Shown in pieces: positions 34,954-43,925 of a DNA stretch of 64,000 nucleotides. The DNA comes from Marinifilum caeruleilacunae. GTDB taxonomy: Bacteria > Bacteroidota > Bacteroidia > Bacteroidales > Marinifilaceae. The DNA lies in contig NZ_RZNH01000008.1 in assembly GCF_013141825.1 (NCBI RefSeq), positions 81,464 through 145,463 of the forward strand. Reading direction: 5' to 3'. Position 1 is the first letter of the stretch. Each line of letters starts with the position of its first letter. The translations under genes and the position numbers were made by a program. Under the pieces are notes generated by a model. That model saw only the letters and a list, made by a program, of their open reading frames with translations, ran no database searches and was not told where the DNA came from.

Positions 34954-36453
34954 TTAACGCTGTATCACGTAAGTAACTCTTAATCTAATTCTAAAATCAG
35001 ATTCCAAATCATTCTCAACAATCAAACGTTCGAAGTTATTACCGATAGTTTCCACAGGAAGCCCTATTAATAAAGCATCATCATATTCCTGACCATTGAT
35101 TAAAACATCATTTACAAAAGAAGTAACATCTGCAGAATAATACGACTCATCTTCGTTAGCCTGATTCTCTACATAAGTCATTGTTAAATTACTATTCGCA
35201 GAGCTTGAAATTAAAGCTGAGTTGAATTTATTATTCTCGTTCGTATTATAAAGACTGATATTGGTTGTGTATAAGATATGTCCTCCTCGAAGTGTACCAT
35301 TGCCCTCCTTAGGAAGAAAAAACATTTCATCGTCGAAACTGTTGTCTTTCGGATACATGACCAATTCCGCACCCAATATACCTCCAGTTAAACCTAGTGT
35401 ATTTAGATTCTCAATATGGGGAATGCGAAGTTTTGTAAACATTCCAATACCACCTTGAATAAAGGCCAGGTCGTCTGTTTCTTCTGAAGCAAGTTCTACA
35501 TCCTGTGCAACCAATCTGTCAAGTTGTTGAGGTGTTCCCGATCGATCAGAAGAGTAGTTCATAAAGCTTAAACTTTCGTTATTACCACTACTTGAAATTG
35601 GAAAATCGTGAAATTTTTGCTTTCCTGCATCTGTATAATCAGTATCGCTATAATAAAGTCTTAATTTTAATCTATTATCGGCCAAAGGAACTCGGAACAT
35701 TACACTGTTATTGTCTCCCGGACGAATCACAATACCCTTCATGTACTTTTGCCACTGAATACTTTCAGTTACCGAATCACTTTGCTCATTTACCTTCTCA
35801 ACAATATCTTCCCCTAAAGCAATTGCTTCAGCGCTCTCCATTTTAATAAAGATACCTTCTCCAAAATATTCCCCATAATAATCCTCTTTATGCGCATCGA
35901 TATCTGCATTGTATTCCGATTGCTTTATAGGGTTTAATTCAAACTCAGCATCTAAAAGAGGCTCGCTGTCATAAGTAAAGCTAGAATGACCGAAAAAAGA
36001 AAATTCATTATCGGGCAATTCTATATCCTCATTAATACGATTAATAATCACTCTTTGTGTTTGCAATGTGTCTCCGTAGTACTCACCGCTAGGATAAGCA
36101 ATAAATACCAATGAATCGAAACGAATCGGCACATCTTCAACCGAACCATCAATCGAACTTCTATTAAAAGCTCCATTTAAACTTAGTACCCCATAGTACT
36201 CAGACTTTACATCTCCTAAATATTCATCATCATACCTTCCTAGAGTAGCCGAAGTATAGCCAGAAGTAATCACAGAATCCATAATAACAGTGGAACTCTC
36301 AATCGAGAAAGTATCTACCAGGGAAACATCCGTTGTTTGATCAATCAGATTATCTCCGATTTCATGTTCCTCATAGCTATCAGAGTTACAGCTAATAAAA
36401 AAAGTTAGTATAGAAATAAATAAAAGTACATTGATTGTTCTCATTCTCATCAT
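34954..36453 (-). CDS. DUF4270-family lipoprotein
   Basis: This 499-residue protein has a signal peptide with a lipobox Cys (FISCNSDSYEEHEIGDNLID). The N-terminal pattern, with DNLIDQTTDVSLVDTFSIE and then GRYDDEYLGDVKSEYYGVL, matches DUF4270 of Bacteroidota. The body is beta-rich and acidic, consistent with a surface or periplasmic lipoprotein. No biochemical function is known. It is translated together with the downstream barrel protein, and faces the Kelch lipoprotein across a 270-bp divergent spacer. Confidence 0.85.
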   Translation of the reverse strand: MMRMRTINVLLFISILTFFISCNSDSYEEHEIGDNLIDQTTDVSLVDTFSIESSTVIMDSVITSGYTSATLGRYDDEYLGDVKSEYYGVLSLNGAFNRSSIDGSVEDVPIRFDSLVFIAYPSGEYYGDTLQTQRVIINRINEDIELPDNEFSFFGHSSFTYDSEPLLDAEFELNPIKQSEYNADIDAHKEDYYGEYFGEGIFIKMESAEAIALGEDIVEKVNEQSDSVTESIQWQKYMKGIVIRPGDNNSVMFRVPLADNRLKLRLYYSDTDYTDAGKQKFHDFPISSSGNNESLSFMNYSSDRSGTPQQLDRLVAQDVELASEETDDLAFIQGGIGMFTKLRIPHIENLNTLGLTGGILGAELVMYPKDNSFDDEMFFLPKEGNGTLRGGHILYTTNISLYNTNENNKFNSALISSSANSNLTMTYVENQANEDESYYSADVTSFVNDVLINGQEYDDALLIGLPVETIGNNFERLIVENDLESDFRIRLRVTYVIQR

Positions 36454-36482
36454 TTAAGGTACTAATCATATTAATATAAGAG

Positions 36483-36490
36483 CAAAGATA
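36483..36490 (-). promoter_or_regulatory. -7 element for the DUF4270 operon
   Basis: TATCTTTG on the minus strand matches TAnnTTTG 30 bp before the start codon. A good -33 TTTG is not found at the usual spacing. Confidence 0.45.
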
Positions 36491-36644
36491 TAATTATGAT
36501 TACAATATAGCCCTTCTCAAAAATTTGGATAACGCACAAATATAAATAAAATATCTAGACTATCTAATTAATTCTGTAATTGGTAAAAATTGTTAAATGG
36601 CGCTTATTTTTACTGTCTAAAAATGATCTTATGGATTTTTATTT

Positions 36645-36652
36645 TATATTTG
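36645..36652 (+). promoter_or_regulatory. -7 element for the Kelch lipoprotein gene
   Basis: TATATTTG matches the -7 consensus, 72 bp before the ATG. The -33 region is weak. Confidence 0.45.
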
Positions 36653-36723
36653 TCGTCTACATAAAATAGGATCACTTAAACAGTTCTAGAAAAATTTAAA
36701 TTTAATTGATAAAATCATAACAA

Positions 36724-37737
36724 ATGAAACAACGATTATTAATAGTATTATTTGCATTATCTCTCTTTTTTACCAGCTGTGGTAGCGATAATGATTTAGT
36801 AGGTAACTGGATTAAAAGCTCTTCTTTCGAAGGACGTGCTAGAAGCGGTGCTGTAAGCTTTGTTATTGGTGATTACGCTTACGTTGGTACAGGTTATGAT
36901 GGAAAGGATGCCTTAAAAACTTTTTACAAATACAGCCTTCAGGATGGTTGGAGTAGAATTGCAAGCGAATTCCCTGGTGTTCCAAGAAGAGAAGCTGTAG
37001 CTTTTGAAGCTAACGGTAAAGTTTATGTTGGACTTGGTGTTGATGATGACGATGAGAGACTTGATGATTTCTACGAATTCGATCCAGCTACAGACACATG
37101 GAATCCTACTGCGATTGACATGACTAATGGTCCTTCAGCAAGACAAGGTGCAGTTGCATTTACAATTCAAGGCATTGGTTACGTTGGAACAGGATACGGT
37201 TTCCAGGAAGGTGAAGACAGAAACAACCTTAAGGACTTTTACAAATTTGATGGTTCTTGGACTAAGATTGCCTTCGACGGTGAAAAATCAAAGAACTCTA
37301 CTGTATTTGTAATTAGCGACAAAGCATACATTGTTTCTGGTGAAAATAGCTTAAAGTATGTTTGGGAGTACGACCCAACTAAAGTAAGTGAAAATTCAAA
37401 CGGATGGACAAGAAAAGAAGATCTTGACGATGATAACAATTGGGAAGACGTTCAGCGTTCTCAAGCTATTTCTTTTGTAATTAACGGTAAAGGTTACATT
37501 GCTACAGGTAGAAACTCTGGATTATCAAGAGAAGTTTGGGAGTACGATCCAACAAGAGATGATTGGGATGAGAAAACTTCTTTGGAAGATGAAGTTGCGT
37601 CAAGAGAAGATGCTGTTGCATTTAGCTTGAACAATAGAGGTTTTGTTACTACTGGTACTGTTGTTGGTTCAGGTGCATATTTTGATGATACCTGGGAATT
37701 CAACCCAACAATGGATGAAGATGATAATGACAACTAG
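36724..37737 (+). CDS. Kelch-repeat lipoprotein
   Basis: This 337-residue protein has a lipoprotein signal peptide (FFTSCGSDND; Cys19 is the lipidation site) and a beta-propeller of Kelch-like repeats of about 50 residues. Each carries words such as RSGAVSFVIGDYAYVGTG, RREAVAFEANGKVYVGLG and ARQGAVAFTIQGIGYVGTG. It ends in an acidic tail (MDEDDNDN). The propeller suggests protein or glycan binding at the outer membrane; no catalytic residues are evident. It is divergent from the DUF4270/barrel operon, an arrangement seen repeatedly in Bacteroidales as far as I recall. Followed by a strong terminator. Confidence 0.85.
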   Translation: MKQRLLIVLFALSLFFTSCGSDNDLVGNWIKSSSFEGRARSGAVSFVIGDYAYVGTGYDGKDALKTFYKYSLQDGWSRIASEFPGVPRREAVAFEANGKVYVGLGVDDDDERLDDFYEFDPATDTWNPTAIDMTNGPSARQGAVAFTIQGIGYVGTGYGFQEGEDRNNLKDFYKFDGSWTKIAFDGEKSKNSTVFVISDKAYIVSGENSLKYVWEYDPTKVSENSNGWTRKEDLDDDNNWEDVQRSQAISFVINGKGYIATGRNSGLSREVWEYDPTRDDWDEKTSLEDEVASREDAVAFSLNNRGFVTTGTVVGSGAYFDDTWEFNPTMDEDDNDN

Positions 37738-37759
37738 AAAATAATCTATAAGATCAGAA

Positions 37760-37784
37760 AAGCCGTTTCTTTACGAAACGGCTT
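37760..37784 (+). terminator. Terminator of the Kelch gene
   Basis: AAGCCGTTTC (37760-37769) and GAAACGGCTT (37775-37784) form a 10-bp stem followed by T8. Confidence 0.9.
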
Positions 37785-37835
37785 TTTTTTATGCCCACAT
37801 GGAAATGAAGTGCACATCAGATCTGCTTCAATTCA

Positions 37836-37856
37836 TTATTCCTTATTCCTTATTCC
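37836..37856. repeat. Three copies of the heptamer TTATTCC
   Basis: An exact three-unit tandem repeat in the 250-bp spacer between the Kelch terminator and the hydrogenase operon terminator. No gene or promoter was recognised elsewhere in that spacer. Confidence 0.7.
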
Positions 37857-38032
37857 CAATGGCAGAAAACTGCTTACAACACCAATTTAACCTCTTTTAC
37901 ATCATGTATAGGGATACATATTTTGTGCACTATTTAAGCCTAAAAGCAGCCAAAAAAGTAGTGTATTTGCCTTGTATTATCCGACATATTTAACAAGTTT
38001 TAACTTTTACTTGTTAATAAACGTTAACAAAA

Positions 38033-38059
38033 AAACCTCCGACACAATGCCGGAGGTTT
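38033..38059 (-). terminator. Terminator of the hydrogenase operon
   Basis: AAACCTCCG (38033-38041) pairs with CGGAGGTTT (38051-38059), 9-base loop. The A run at 38029-38035 gives the U tract on minus. It lies 22 bp after the HydC stop. Confidence 0.88.
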
Positions 38060-38081
38060 TAGGATATATCAATTCAGTAAT

Positions 38082-38561
38082 TTACGATTGATACTCTTTG
38101 ATGATATCTGCTACATCACCAGCAGCAACACGTCCATAAACGCGCTCTCCAATGGTAACAACAGGTGCTAAACCACAAGCTCCAACACAACGAAGACAGC
38201 TAATAGAGAATTTTCCATCCTCTGTAGTTTCACCCACAGGAACATCTAATAAACGCTTAAACTCTTCTAAAACTTTCTCAGCACCTCTTACATAACAAGC
38301 GGTTCCCATACAGATAGAAATTGGGAACTCCCCTTTTGGTACCATAGAGAAGAATGAGTAAAATGTTACTACACCATAAACATGAGCAACAGAAACGTTC
38401 AATTCACGAGCAATGATTTCCTGAACCTCTGCAGGCAGGTAACCAAATGTCTCTTGAGCCTTGTGAAGTACATTAATCAACTCGGCTCCATCATTATCAA
38501 ATGATTTGCAAATCTCCACAAGTGTATCAACTTTGGATTTTGCTAATTTAATTTTTGCCAT
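38082..38561 (-). CDS. hydC: NAD(P)H-dependent [FeFe] hydrogenase, NuoE-like subunit
   Basis: This 159-residue thioredoxin-like [2Fe-2S] subunit corresponds to HydC of Thermotoga maritima and HndA. The cluster ligands are CMGTAC and CLRCVGAC (CX4C ... CX3C). It sits in the soluble hydrogenase complex next to the flavin subunit. An AAGGAG Shine-Dalgarno site precedes the ATG, unusual for Bacteroidota. It is the last gene of the operon, whereas in Thermotoga and many Clostridia it comes first. Confidence 0.95.
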   Translation of the reverse strand: MAKIKLAKSKVDTLVEICKSFDNDGAELINVLHKAQETFGYLPAEVQEIIARELNVSVAHVYGVVTFYSFFSMVPKGEFPISICMGTACYVRGAEKVLEEFKRLLDVPVGETTEDGKFSISCLRCVGACGLAPVVTIGERVYGRVAAGDVADIIKEYQS

Positions 38562-38615
38562 AATATAAACTCCTTATATTAATTGGATTTTAAAATCCCG
38601 ATGGTTCAAAATAAT

Positions 38616-40388
38616 TTATTCAATCTCGATTTCGTTACTCTTATCGAAATAATGAGTATGTAACAGTTTATGAGATAATTCACTACATGGCTTACCCAAG
38701 AACTCTTCATACAGTTTAATGATGTATGGGTTCTCGTGCGATTTACGGATTGCCTTACCTTCATCTTCACGATAAAGAGCAGCTGCACGTTTCTTCAGAA
38801 TTGAAGAATCGCCATGGTGCAATGGCTGACCACCACCACCAATACAACCACCAGGACAAGCCATAATTTCGATTGCATGATATTCTGATTTACCATCACG
38901 GATATCTTCAAGAAGTTTACGAGCGTTTCCAAGACCGTGAGCAATACCAATATTAATTGGAAGACCATCGAAATCTACAGTTGCGCTACGGATACCATCC
39001 ATGCCACGTAAAGCTTCAAAATCAACTTTTTCAAGAGTTTTACCAGTGTAAACTTCGTATGCAGTACGAGCTGCAGCTTCGATTACACCACCTGTAGCAC
39101 CAAAAATAACACCAGCACCTGTTGACTCTCCTAAAGGATTATCAAAATCTTCATCAGCCATAGTGCTTAGGTCCATGTTTGCTTGCTTAATCAAGTTGGC
39201 TAACTCACGAGTTGAGATCGAGTAGTTTACATCTGGATCTCCATCAACCTTGAACTCATCGCGCTGACACTCGTATTTCTTAGCCAAACAAGGCATGATA
39301 GAAACAACGATCATATCTTCACGTTTGATACCCATTTGCTTCGCCAAATAGTTCTTAGCAATAGGACCAAACATCTGCTGTGGAGAACGAGCTGTAGAAG
39401 GGATATCCTTCATATCTGGGAAATGGTGCTCGAAGAAGTTCACCCAACCCGGACAACATGAAGTTAAGATAGGAAGTTTTACGTCCTTATCTCCATCAAG
39501 ATGCTTCTGTAAACGCTCTAGCAACTCAGTTCCTTCCTCCATAATTGTAAGGTCGGCAGCAAAATCAGTATCGAATACTTTATCGAAACCTAAACTGCGT
39601 AGTGCGGAAACCATTTTACCAGTTACCAAAGTACCAGCATCCATTCCGAATTCTTCACCTAAAGCAGCACGAACAGCAGGAGCAGTTTGAACTACAACAG
39701 TTTTCTTAGGATCAGCAAGGTCTCTAATCAACTGGTTTGTGTGATCTTTCTCTGTTAATGCACCAGTTGGACATACTGCCACACACTGACCACAGTACGT
39801 ACAAGTTGATTTCTCCAAATCCATTTCGAAAGCCGGAGCTACTACAGATTCAAAACCTCTGTTTACAGCAGAAAGTGCACCTACAGTTTGTACATCGTTA
39901 CACATGGTTTCACAACGACGACACATGATACACTTATCCATATCACGGATAATAGATGGAGAGTAATCTACCTTGTAAGTTGATTGCTCACCTTTGTAGT
40001 GTAATTCGCGAACGCCAAACTGGTGTGCCATAGTCTGTAAATCACAGTTACCTGATTTAGCACAAACCAAACAATCGAATGGGTGATCAGAAAGCATCAA
40101 CTCCATTACAGTTTTACGTGCATTTAATACTCTCATGTTGTGAGTATTAATCACCATTCCTTCTTCACATTTTGAGTTACAAGAAGGCGCTAAGTTACGA
40201 CGTCCTTCAACCTCAACAACACAAATTCGACATCCGCCAGGCTTGTGTTCAATGCCCATATCACCCAAGTGCATATAACAAAGCGTTGGGATTTCGATTC
40301 CTAACTGCTTTGCAGCTTCATAAATAGTAGTTCCCTGAGGTACTTCTATTTGTTTATTATCAATGGTTAATTTGATCATTTTTTCCAT
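38616..40388 (-). CDS. hydA: [FeFe] hydrogenase catalytic subunit (HydA/HndD type)
   Basis: This 590-residue enzyme reduces protons to H2. From the N-terminus: a [2Fe-2S] domain (about 1-80, CYMHLGD ... CRICVV), a His/Cys-ligated [4Fe-4S] segment (102-117, HPFDCLVCAKSGNCDL), two [4Fe-4S] motifs (153-163 and 196-206), then the H-cluster domain. The signatures are intact: TSCCPGW (309-315), MPCLAKKYE (365-373) and EIMACPGGC (507-515). The ATG at 40386-40388 is chosen since a strong AAGGAGG site lies 8 bp upstream; a longer frame opening with TTG overlaps hydB. No C-terminal [2Fe-2S] as in Thermotoga HydA. Confidence 0.96.
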   Translation of the reverse strand: MEKMIKLTIDNKQIEVPQGTTIYEAAKQLGIEIPTLCYMHLGDMGIEHKPGGCRICVVEVEGRRNLAPSCNSKCEEGMVINTHNMRVLNARKTVMELMLSDHPFDCLVCAKSGNCDLQTMAHQFGVRELHYKGEQSTYKVDYSPSIIRDMDKCIMCRRCETMCNDVQTVGALSAVNRGFESVVAPAFEMDLEKSTCTYCGQCVAVCPTGALTEKDHTNQLIRDLADPKKTVVVQTAPAVRAALGEEFGMDAGTLVTGKMVSALRSLGFDKVFDTDFAADLTIMEEGTELLERLQKHLDGDKDVKLPILTSCCPGWVNFFEHHFPDMKDIPSTARSPQQMFGPIAKNYLAKQMGIKREDMIVVSIMPCLAKKYECQRDEFKVDGDPDVNYSISTRELANLIKQANMDLSTMADEDFDNPLGESTGAGVIFGATGGVIEAAARTAYEVYTGKTLEKVDFEALRGMDGIRSATVDFDGLPINIGIAHGLGNARKLLEDIRDGKSEYHAIEIMACPGGCIGGGGQPLHHGDSSILKKRAAALYREDEGKAIRKSHENPYIIKLYEEFLGKPCSELSHKLLHTHYFDKSNEIEIE

Positions 40389-40396
40389 TTTAAGAT

Positions 40397-40403
40397 CCTC
40401 CTT
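40397..40403 (-). promoter_or_regulatory. Strong Shine-Dalgarno site for hydA
   Basis: AAGGAGG on the minus strand, 8 bases before the hydA ATG, overlapping the hydB stop codon (40402-40404). It decides the hydA start and implies translational coupling. Such strong sites are rare in Bacteroidota. Confidence 0.85.
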
Positions 40404-42195
40404 ACTGAATGCTAATCGCATTAAACTTACATTTCTCCATACAAGCACCACACTTGATACACTTAGCGGTATCGATAATGTGAGCTTCCTTACGATCTCC
40501 GGCAATACAATCAACCGGACAGTTGCGAGCACAAAGAGTACATCCAACACAAAGCTCAGGATCAATTACATACTGCATTAATGCCTTACACTGACCAGAT
40601 GGACATTTGTGTTCCTCAACGTGAGCGATATACTCATCATAGAAGTTTTCGATTGTAGAAAGAACAGGGTTTGGTGAAGTCTGTCCTAAACCACAAAGAG
40701 AAGTATCTTTAATTACAGTACTTAAGTTTCTTAACAAGTCAAGATCTTCTTTCGTACCTTTTCCTTCGGTAATTTTATCCAACAATTCGTACAAACGCTT
40801 GTTACCTACACGACATGGAGTACACTTACCACATGATTCTTCTACAGTAAAGTCAAGGTAGAATTTCGCAACAGAAACCATACAGTCATCTTCATCCATT
40901 ACGATCATACCACCCGATCCCATCATAGAACCTACAGCAAGAAGGTTATCAAAATCGATTGGAGTATCAAGGTGTGCTTCAGTTAAACAACCACCTGATG
41001 GACCACCGGTTTGAACCGCCTTAAATTTCTTTCCATCTTTGATACCACCACCAATTTCGTAAATTACTTCGCGAAGAGTAGTACCCATTGGAACCTCGAT
41101 CAAACCAACGTTATTGATTTTACCTGCAAGAGCAAATACTTTTGTTCCTGTAGATTTTTCAGTACCAATTTTGTTGAACCAGTTTGCACCTTTGTTAATG
41201 ATAACCGGAATGTTCGCAAATGTTTCAACATTGTTCACGTTTGTAGGTTTTCCGTTGTAACCAGACTCAGCTGGGAATGGAGGCTTTACAGTTGGCTCAC
41301 CACGAAGACCTTCCATAGAGTGGATCAAAGCAGTTTCCTCACCACATACGAAAGCACCAGCTCCATAACGCATTTCAACATCGAAGTTGAAACCTGAACC
41401 CATAATGTCGTTACCTAACAAACCGTATTCTCTGGCTTGTTTAATAGCTACTTTCAAACGATCAATCGCAAGAGGATACTCAGCACGGATATAGATTAAA
41501 CCTTTATCTGCACCCATTGTGTAACCACAAATTGCCATAGCTTCCAACACAGAGTGTGGATCTCCCTCAAGGATAGAACGGTCCATAAATGCTCCTGGGT
41601 CACCCTCATCGGCATTACAAACCACGTATTTCTGATCGGCGTCATTTTTAGATGCAAATTCCCACTTCAAACCAGTTGGGAAACCTCCACCTCCTCGTCC
41701 ACGAAGACCAGATTCTTTAATTTCATTAATTACTGACTGAGGAGTCATTTCTGACAAACATTTACCAAGGGCTGCATAACCTTCAGTAGCAATGTATTCG
41801 TCAATATTTTCAGGGTTAATAAAACCACAGTTACGCAACGCGATACGAATCTGCTTCTTATAGAAACCCATGTTTTTAGAATCACTAATCACTTCCTTTT
41901 TATCAGGATCGGTGTAAAGCAAACGCATTACCTTACGACCTTTAACGATGTGTTCTTCTACAAGTTCTTCTGCATCTTCAGGCTTCACCTCAATGTAGAA
42001 GGTATTATCAGGAAGAATTTTTACGATAGGTCCTTTCTCACAAAATCCAAAGCAACCTGTCATTACTACCTGAACTTCTTCTTCAAGCCCTTTCGCTTTT
42101 AGAGCGTCCTGTAGATTATTTTGAATAGCCTCACTTGCAGATGCACGACATCCTGTACCGCCACAAATAAGAATATGCATTTTATACTTTTCCAT
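40402..42195 (-). CDS. hydB: NAD(P)H-dependent [FeFe] hydrogenase, NuoF-like flavin subunit
   Basis: A 597-residue subunit holding FMN and the NAD(P)H site, corresponding to HydB/HndC. It has a thioredoxin-like [2Fe-2S] domain at the N-terminus (CGGTGCRASAS, CFGFCEKGP), the NuoF core (GLRGRGGGGFPTGLKWEF, about 165-182), an SLBB domain, a [4Fe-4S] motif ESCGKCTPCRVG, and a C-terminal 2[4Fe-4S] domain (CVGCTLCARNCP, CIKCGACMEKC). In trimeric enzymes this set allows electron confurcation of NADH and reduced ferredoxin to H2; bifurcation itself cannot be proven from sequence. A second possible start is Met6. Confidence 0.95.
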   Translation of the reverse strand: MEKYKMHILICGGTGCRASASEAIQNNLQDALKAKGLEEEVQVVMTGCFGFCEKGPIVKILPDNTFYIEVKPEDAEELVEEHIVKGRKVMRLLYTDPDKKEVISDSKNMGFYKKQIRIALRNCGFINPENIDEYIATEGYAALGKCLSEMTPQSVINEIKESGLRGRGGGGFPTGLKWEFASKNDADQKYVVCNADEGDPGAFMDRSILEGDPHSVLEAMAICGYTMGADKGLIYIRAEYPLAIDRLKVAIKQAREYGLLGNDIMGSGFNFDVEMRYGAGAFVCGEETALIHSMEGLRGEPTVKPPFPAESGYNGKPTNVNNVETFANIPVIINKGANWFNKIGTEKSTGTKVFALAGKINNVGLIEVPMGTTLREVIYEIGGGIKDGKKFKAVQTGGPSGGCLTEAHLDTPIDFDNLLAVGSMMGSGGMIVMDEDDCMVSVAKFYLDFTVEESCGKCTPCRVGNKRLYELLDKITEGKGTKEDLDLLRNLSTVIKDTSLCGLGQTSPNPVLSTIENFYDEYIAHVEEHKCPSGQCKALMQYVIDPELCVGCTLCARNCPVDCIAGDRKEAHIIDTAKCIKCGACMEKCKFNAISIQ

Positions 42196-42212
42196 AATTG
42201 CGTTTTCTTTTG

Positions 42213-42608
42213 TTAGTTGTCAATAGTTTTGTAGTTAACAGGAATAATGCCGTCTACCAATTCGCCTTGTTTGATGTATTTTTCAATCACTTCATCAGCT
42301 TTTTTAAGATCAACATCTCCAAAAACAACAGGCTCTTTACCTGGAATTGTAACTTCGATAGTAGGTTCTGCATAACAGTATCCCATACAACCTGTTTGAG
42401 TTACAATTGTACTAATACCTCTTTTGGCTGTAGCTTCAATTAGAAACTCCATTACCTCTTTTGCTCCCGATGCGATACCACAAGTTGCCATACCAACTTT
42501 AATCTGCACCTGAGCTTCCGGATCGTTGCTCTTCTCCCTAAGATCCATCTTTGCATGCAGCTCTTCTTTTATCTTCTTCAGATCTGCAAGGGATTTAACT
42601 TTTGCCAT
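42213..42608 (-). CDS. HndB-like [2Fe-2S] ferredoxin protein
   Basis: This 131-residue thioredoxin-like [2Fe-2S] protein resembles HndB of NADP-reducing hydrogenase. The cysteines in MATCGIASGA and TGCMGYCYAEP fit the CX(n)C ... CX3C cluster pattern. It lies directly before hydB (17 bp) and so probably joins the same complex or delivers electrons to it. The N-terminal 35 residues are Lys/Glu-rich and helical. The role is inferred from the operon and fold. Confidence 0.88.
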   Translation of the reverse strand: MAKVKSLADLKKIKEELHAKMDLREKSNDPEAQVQIKVGMATCGIASGAKEVMEFLIEATAKRGISTIVTQTGCMGYCYAEPTIEVTIPGKEPVVFGDVDLKKADEVIEKYIKQGELVDGIIPVNYKTIDN

Positions 42609-42647
42609 AATCTCAAATTATTAAAGGTTAGAATTTAATTATCTATA

Positions 42648-43184
42648 TTATAATGTGTTTAGGTTCTCTTTAATCATTTCCTTCAAGTATTGCATGATAT
42701 TCGGATCTGAAACCGGCATACCATCCAAAACTTCTTTTACTTCTTTTGTATCAAAAACATACTCTCCTTCGTCGGTGATATGCTGATAAAAAAAGTCCAT
42801 CTCGGGATTTGCACCCACCAACAAAACCATGGTTCCTGCAATGTCTCCTAAGCTAGGTCGATCAAGGTGTTTGTGAGAAAAAATTGCTTCCAACTCAGTC
42901 CCAACTCCTTCTTTCGAACTAATCTCCATTTTCCCTCCTGTCATTTCTGCATTTTGCTTTAGCAATGACAAGCCCAAACCAACCTTTCGGGTTGTTCTGG
43001 TAGTAAAAAATGGATCAATGGCTTTTGCCAATACCTCTTCGGACATTCCAAAGCCATTATCTTTTATTGCAATTGAAAACAGGTCGTCTTTTACACTTTC
43101 CTTAATTTTCAATTCAACCAAAGATGCTTCGGCTCTTACCGAATTCTGGATAATATCCATAATATGCATCGACAAATCTTTCAT
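42648..43184 (-). CDS. GHKL-type ATPase, histidine-kinase-like, hydrogenase operon
   Basis: A 178-residue protein consisting of a HATPase_c domain and a short C-terminal extension. The N-box (IIQNSVRAEAS), G1 (IKDNGFGMS) and G2 (VGLGLSLLKQ) are intact, so ATP binding is likely. There is no H-box phospho-acceptor or membrane segment. The domain is typical of partner-switching kinases. It overlaps the PHP gene by 4 bp (stop-start), showing tight coupling. Similar proteins recur in [FeFe]-hydrogenase operons of Clostridia; the function is unknown. Confidence 0.82.
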   Translation of the reverse strand: MKDLSMHIMDIIQNSVRAEASLVELKIKESVKDDLFSIAIKDNGFGMSEEVLAKAIDPFFTTRTTRKVGLGLSLLKQNAEMTGGKMEISSKEGVGTELEAIFSHKHLDRPSLGDIAGTMVLLVGANPEMDFFYQHITDEGEYVFDTKEVKEVLDGMPVSDPNIMQYLKEMIKENLNTL

Positions 43185-43924
43185 TCTTCTATTTCAATTT
43201 TTCGGCCCTCTTCCGACCTTAATGCCTTTCTCACTTCCTCGAAACTTAAATCTTCCATAAAGAAGTTTGTCCAGGCATTTCCTATATTTTCTACATAATG
43301 AGCATCCGAACTTTTAATAAAGCTGTATTTGCTCAAATACTTATTCTTTTTTAGGAACTCCTCTTTTGTTACATGATGCGAAAGTTCCAAGGCATCAACA
43401 TTCAAATCGGGCGGCAAAAAGCCTAACTGACTAATGATGCTGTTCATCATTTTATTAATATGAGCCGGAATGAACAGTCCATTTAATTCATGAACTTTAC
43501 TTTCTATTTTCTCAATACTCTGATTCAATCCTGATATTAAGAGACATTCTATTTCATCTACAATCTCTTCTTTCTCATTTACCACTACCTGATATCCGAA
43601 TTTATTTTCATCATTAGGTATTTTGGGCAAATGCTGATTGAGGTATTCCTGAAATTCCGAAAGTTTATCCTCATCCTCGAAAAAGCACAAGCAATGCGCT
43701 TCCTCTTTGGTGGTTACCTCGGCTCCCATCAGAACCATAATTCCTTCCTTTGCAGCCAATTCCTTAATAAGCGGTGCATGTAAGGTTGAATTGTGGTCCG
43801 TTATTCCCAATATGTCAATTCCACGTTCTTTGGCTTTTTGAACAATATTTACCGGGCTCATCTCCAGGTCACCACAGGGAGATAAAACAGTGTGCGTATG
43901 CAAATCTGCCCGATATTTCTTCAT
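43181..43924 (-). CDS. PHP-domain metal-dependent phosphoesterase
   Basis: A 247-residue PHP-family protein. The metal-binding motifs are DLHTHTVLSPCGDL (HxH), ITDHNST (DH), GAEVTTKEE (E), FIPAHINK (H) and IKSSDAHY (DxH). Family members hydrolyse phosphoesters, including nucleotides or phosphoamino acids. It overlaps the next gene downstream by 4 bp. The context with DRTGG and GHKL proteins suggests it removes a phosphate from a signalling partner or small molecule, which is inference. Confidence 0.85.
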   Translation of the reverse strand: MKKYRADLHTHTVLSPCGDLEMSPVNIVQKAKERGIDILGITDHNSTLHAPLIKELAAKEGIMVLMGAEVTTKEEAHCLCFFEDEDKLSEFQEYLNQHLPKIPNDENKFGYQVVVNEKEEIVDEIECLLISGLNQSIEKIESKVHELNGLFIPAHINKMMNSIISQLGFLPPDLNVDALELSHHVTKEEFLKKNKYLSKYSFIKSSDAHYVENIGNAWTNFFMEDLSFEEVRKALRSEEGRKIEIEE

Positions 43925-43925
43925 T

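Noticed and set aside
37785-38032. Possible CRISPR or regulatory array in the Kelch-hydrogenase spacer
   Set aside because: Only three direct copies of a 7-bp word with no spacers of regular size; no CRISPR array anywhere in the window.
40389-40565. Longer N-terminus of HydA starting at a TTG inside hydB
   Set aside because: The extra 59 residues are an out-of-frame reading of the hydB ferredoxin tail; the AAGGAGG site fixes the start at 40388.
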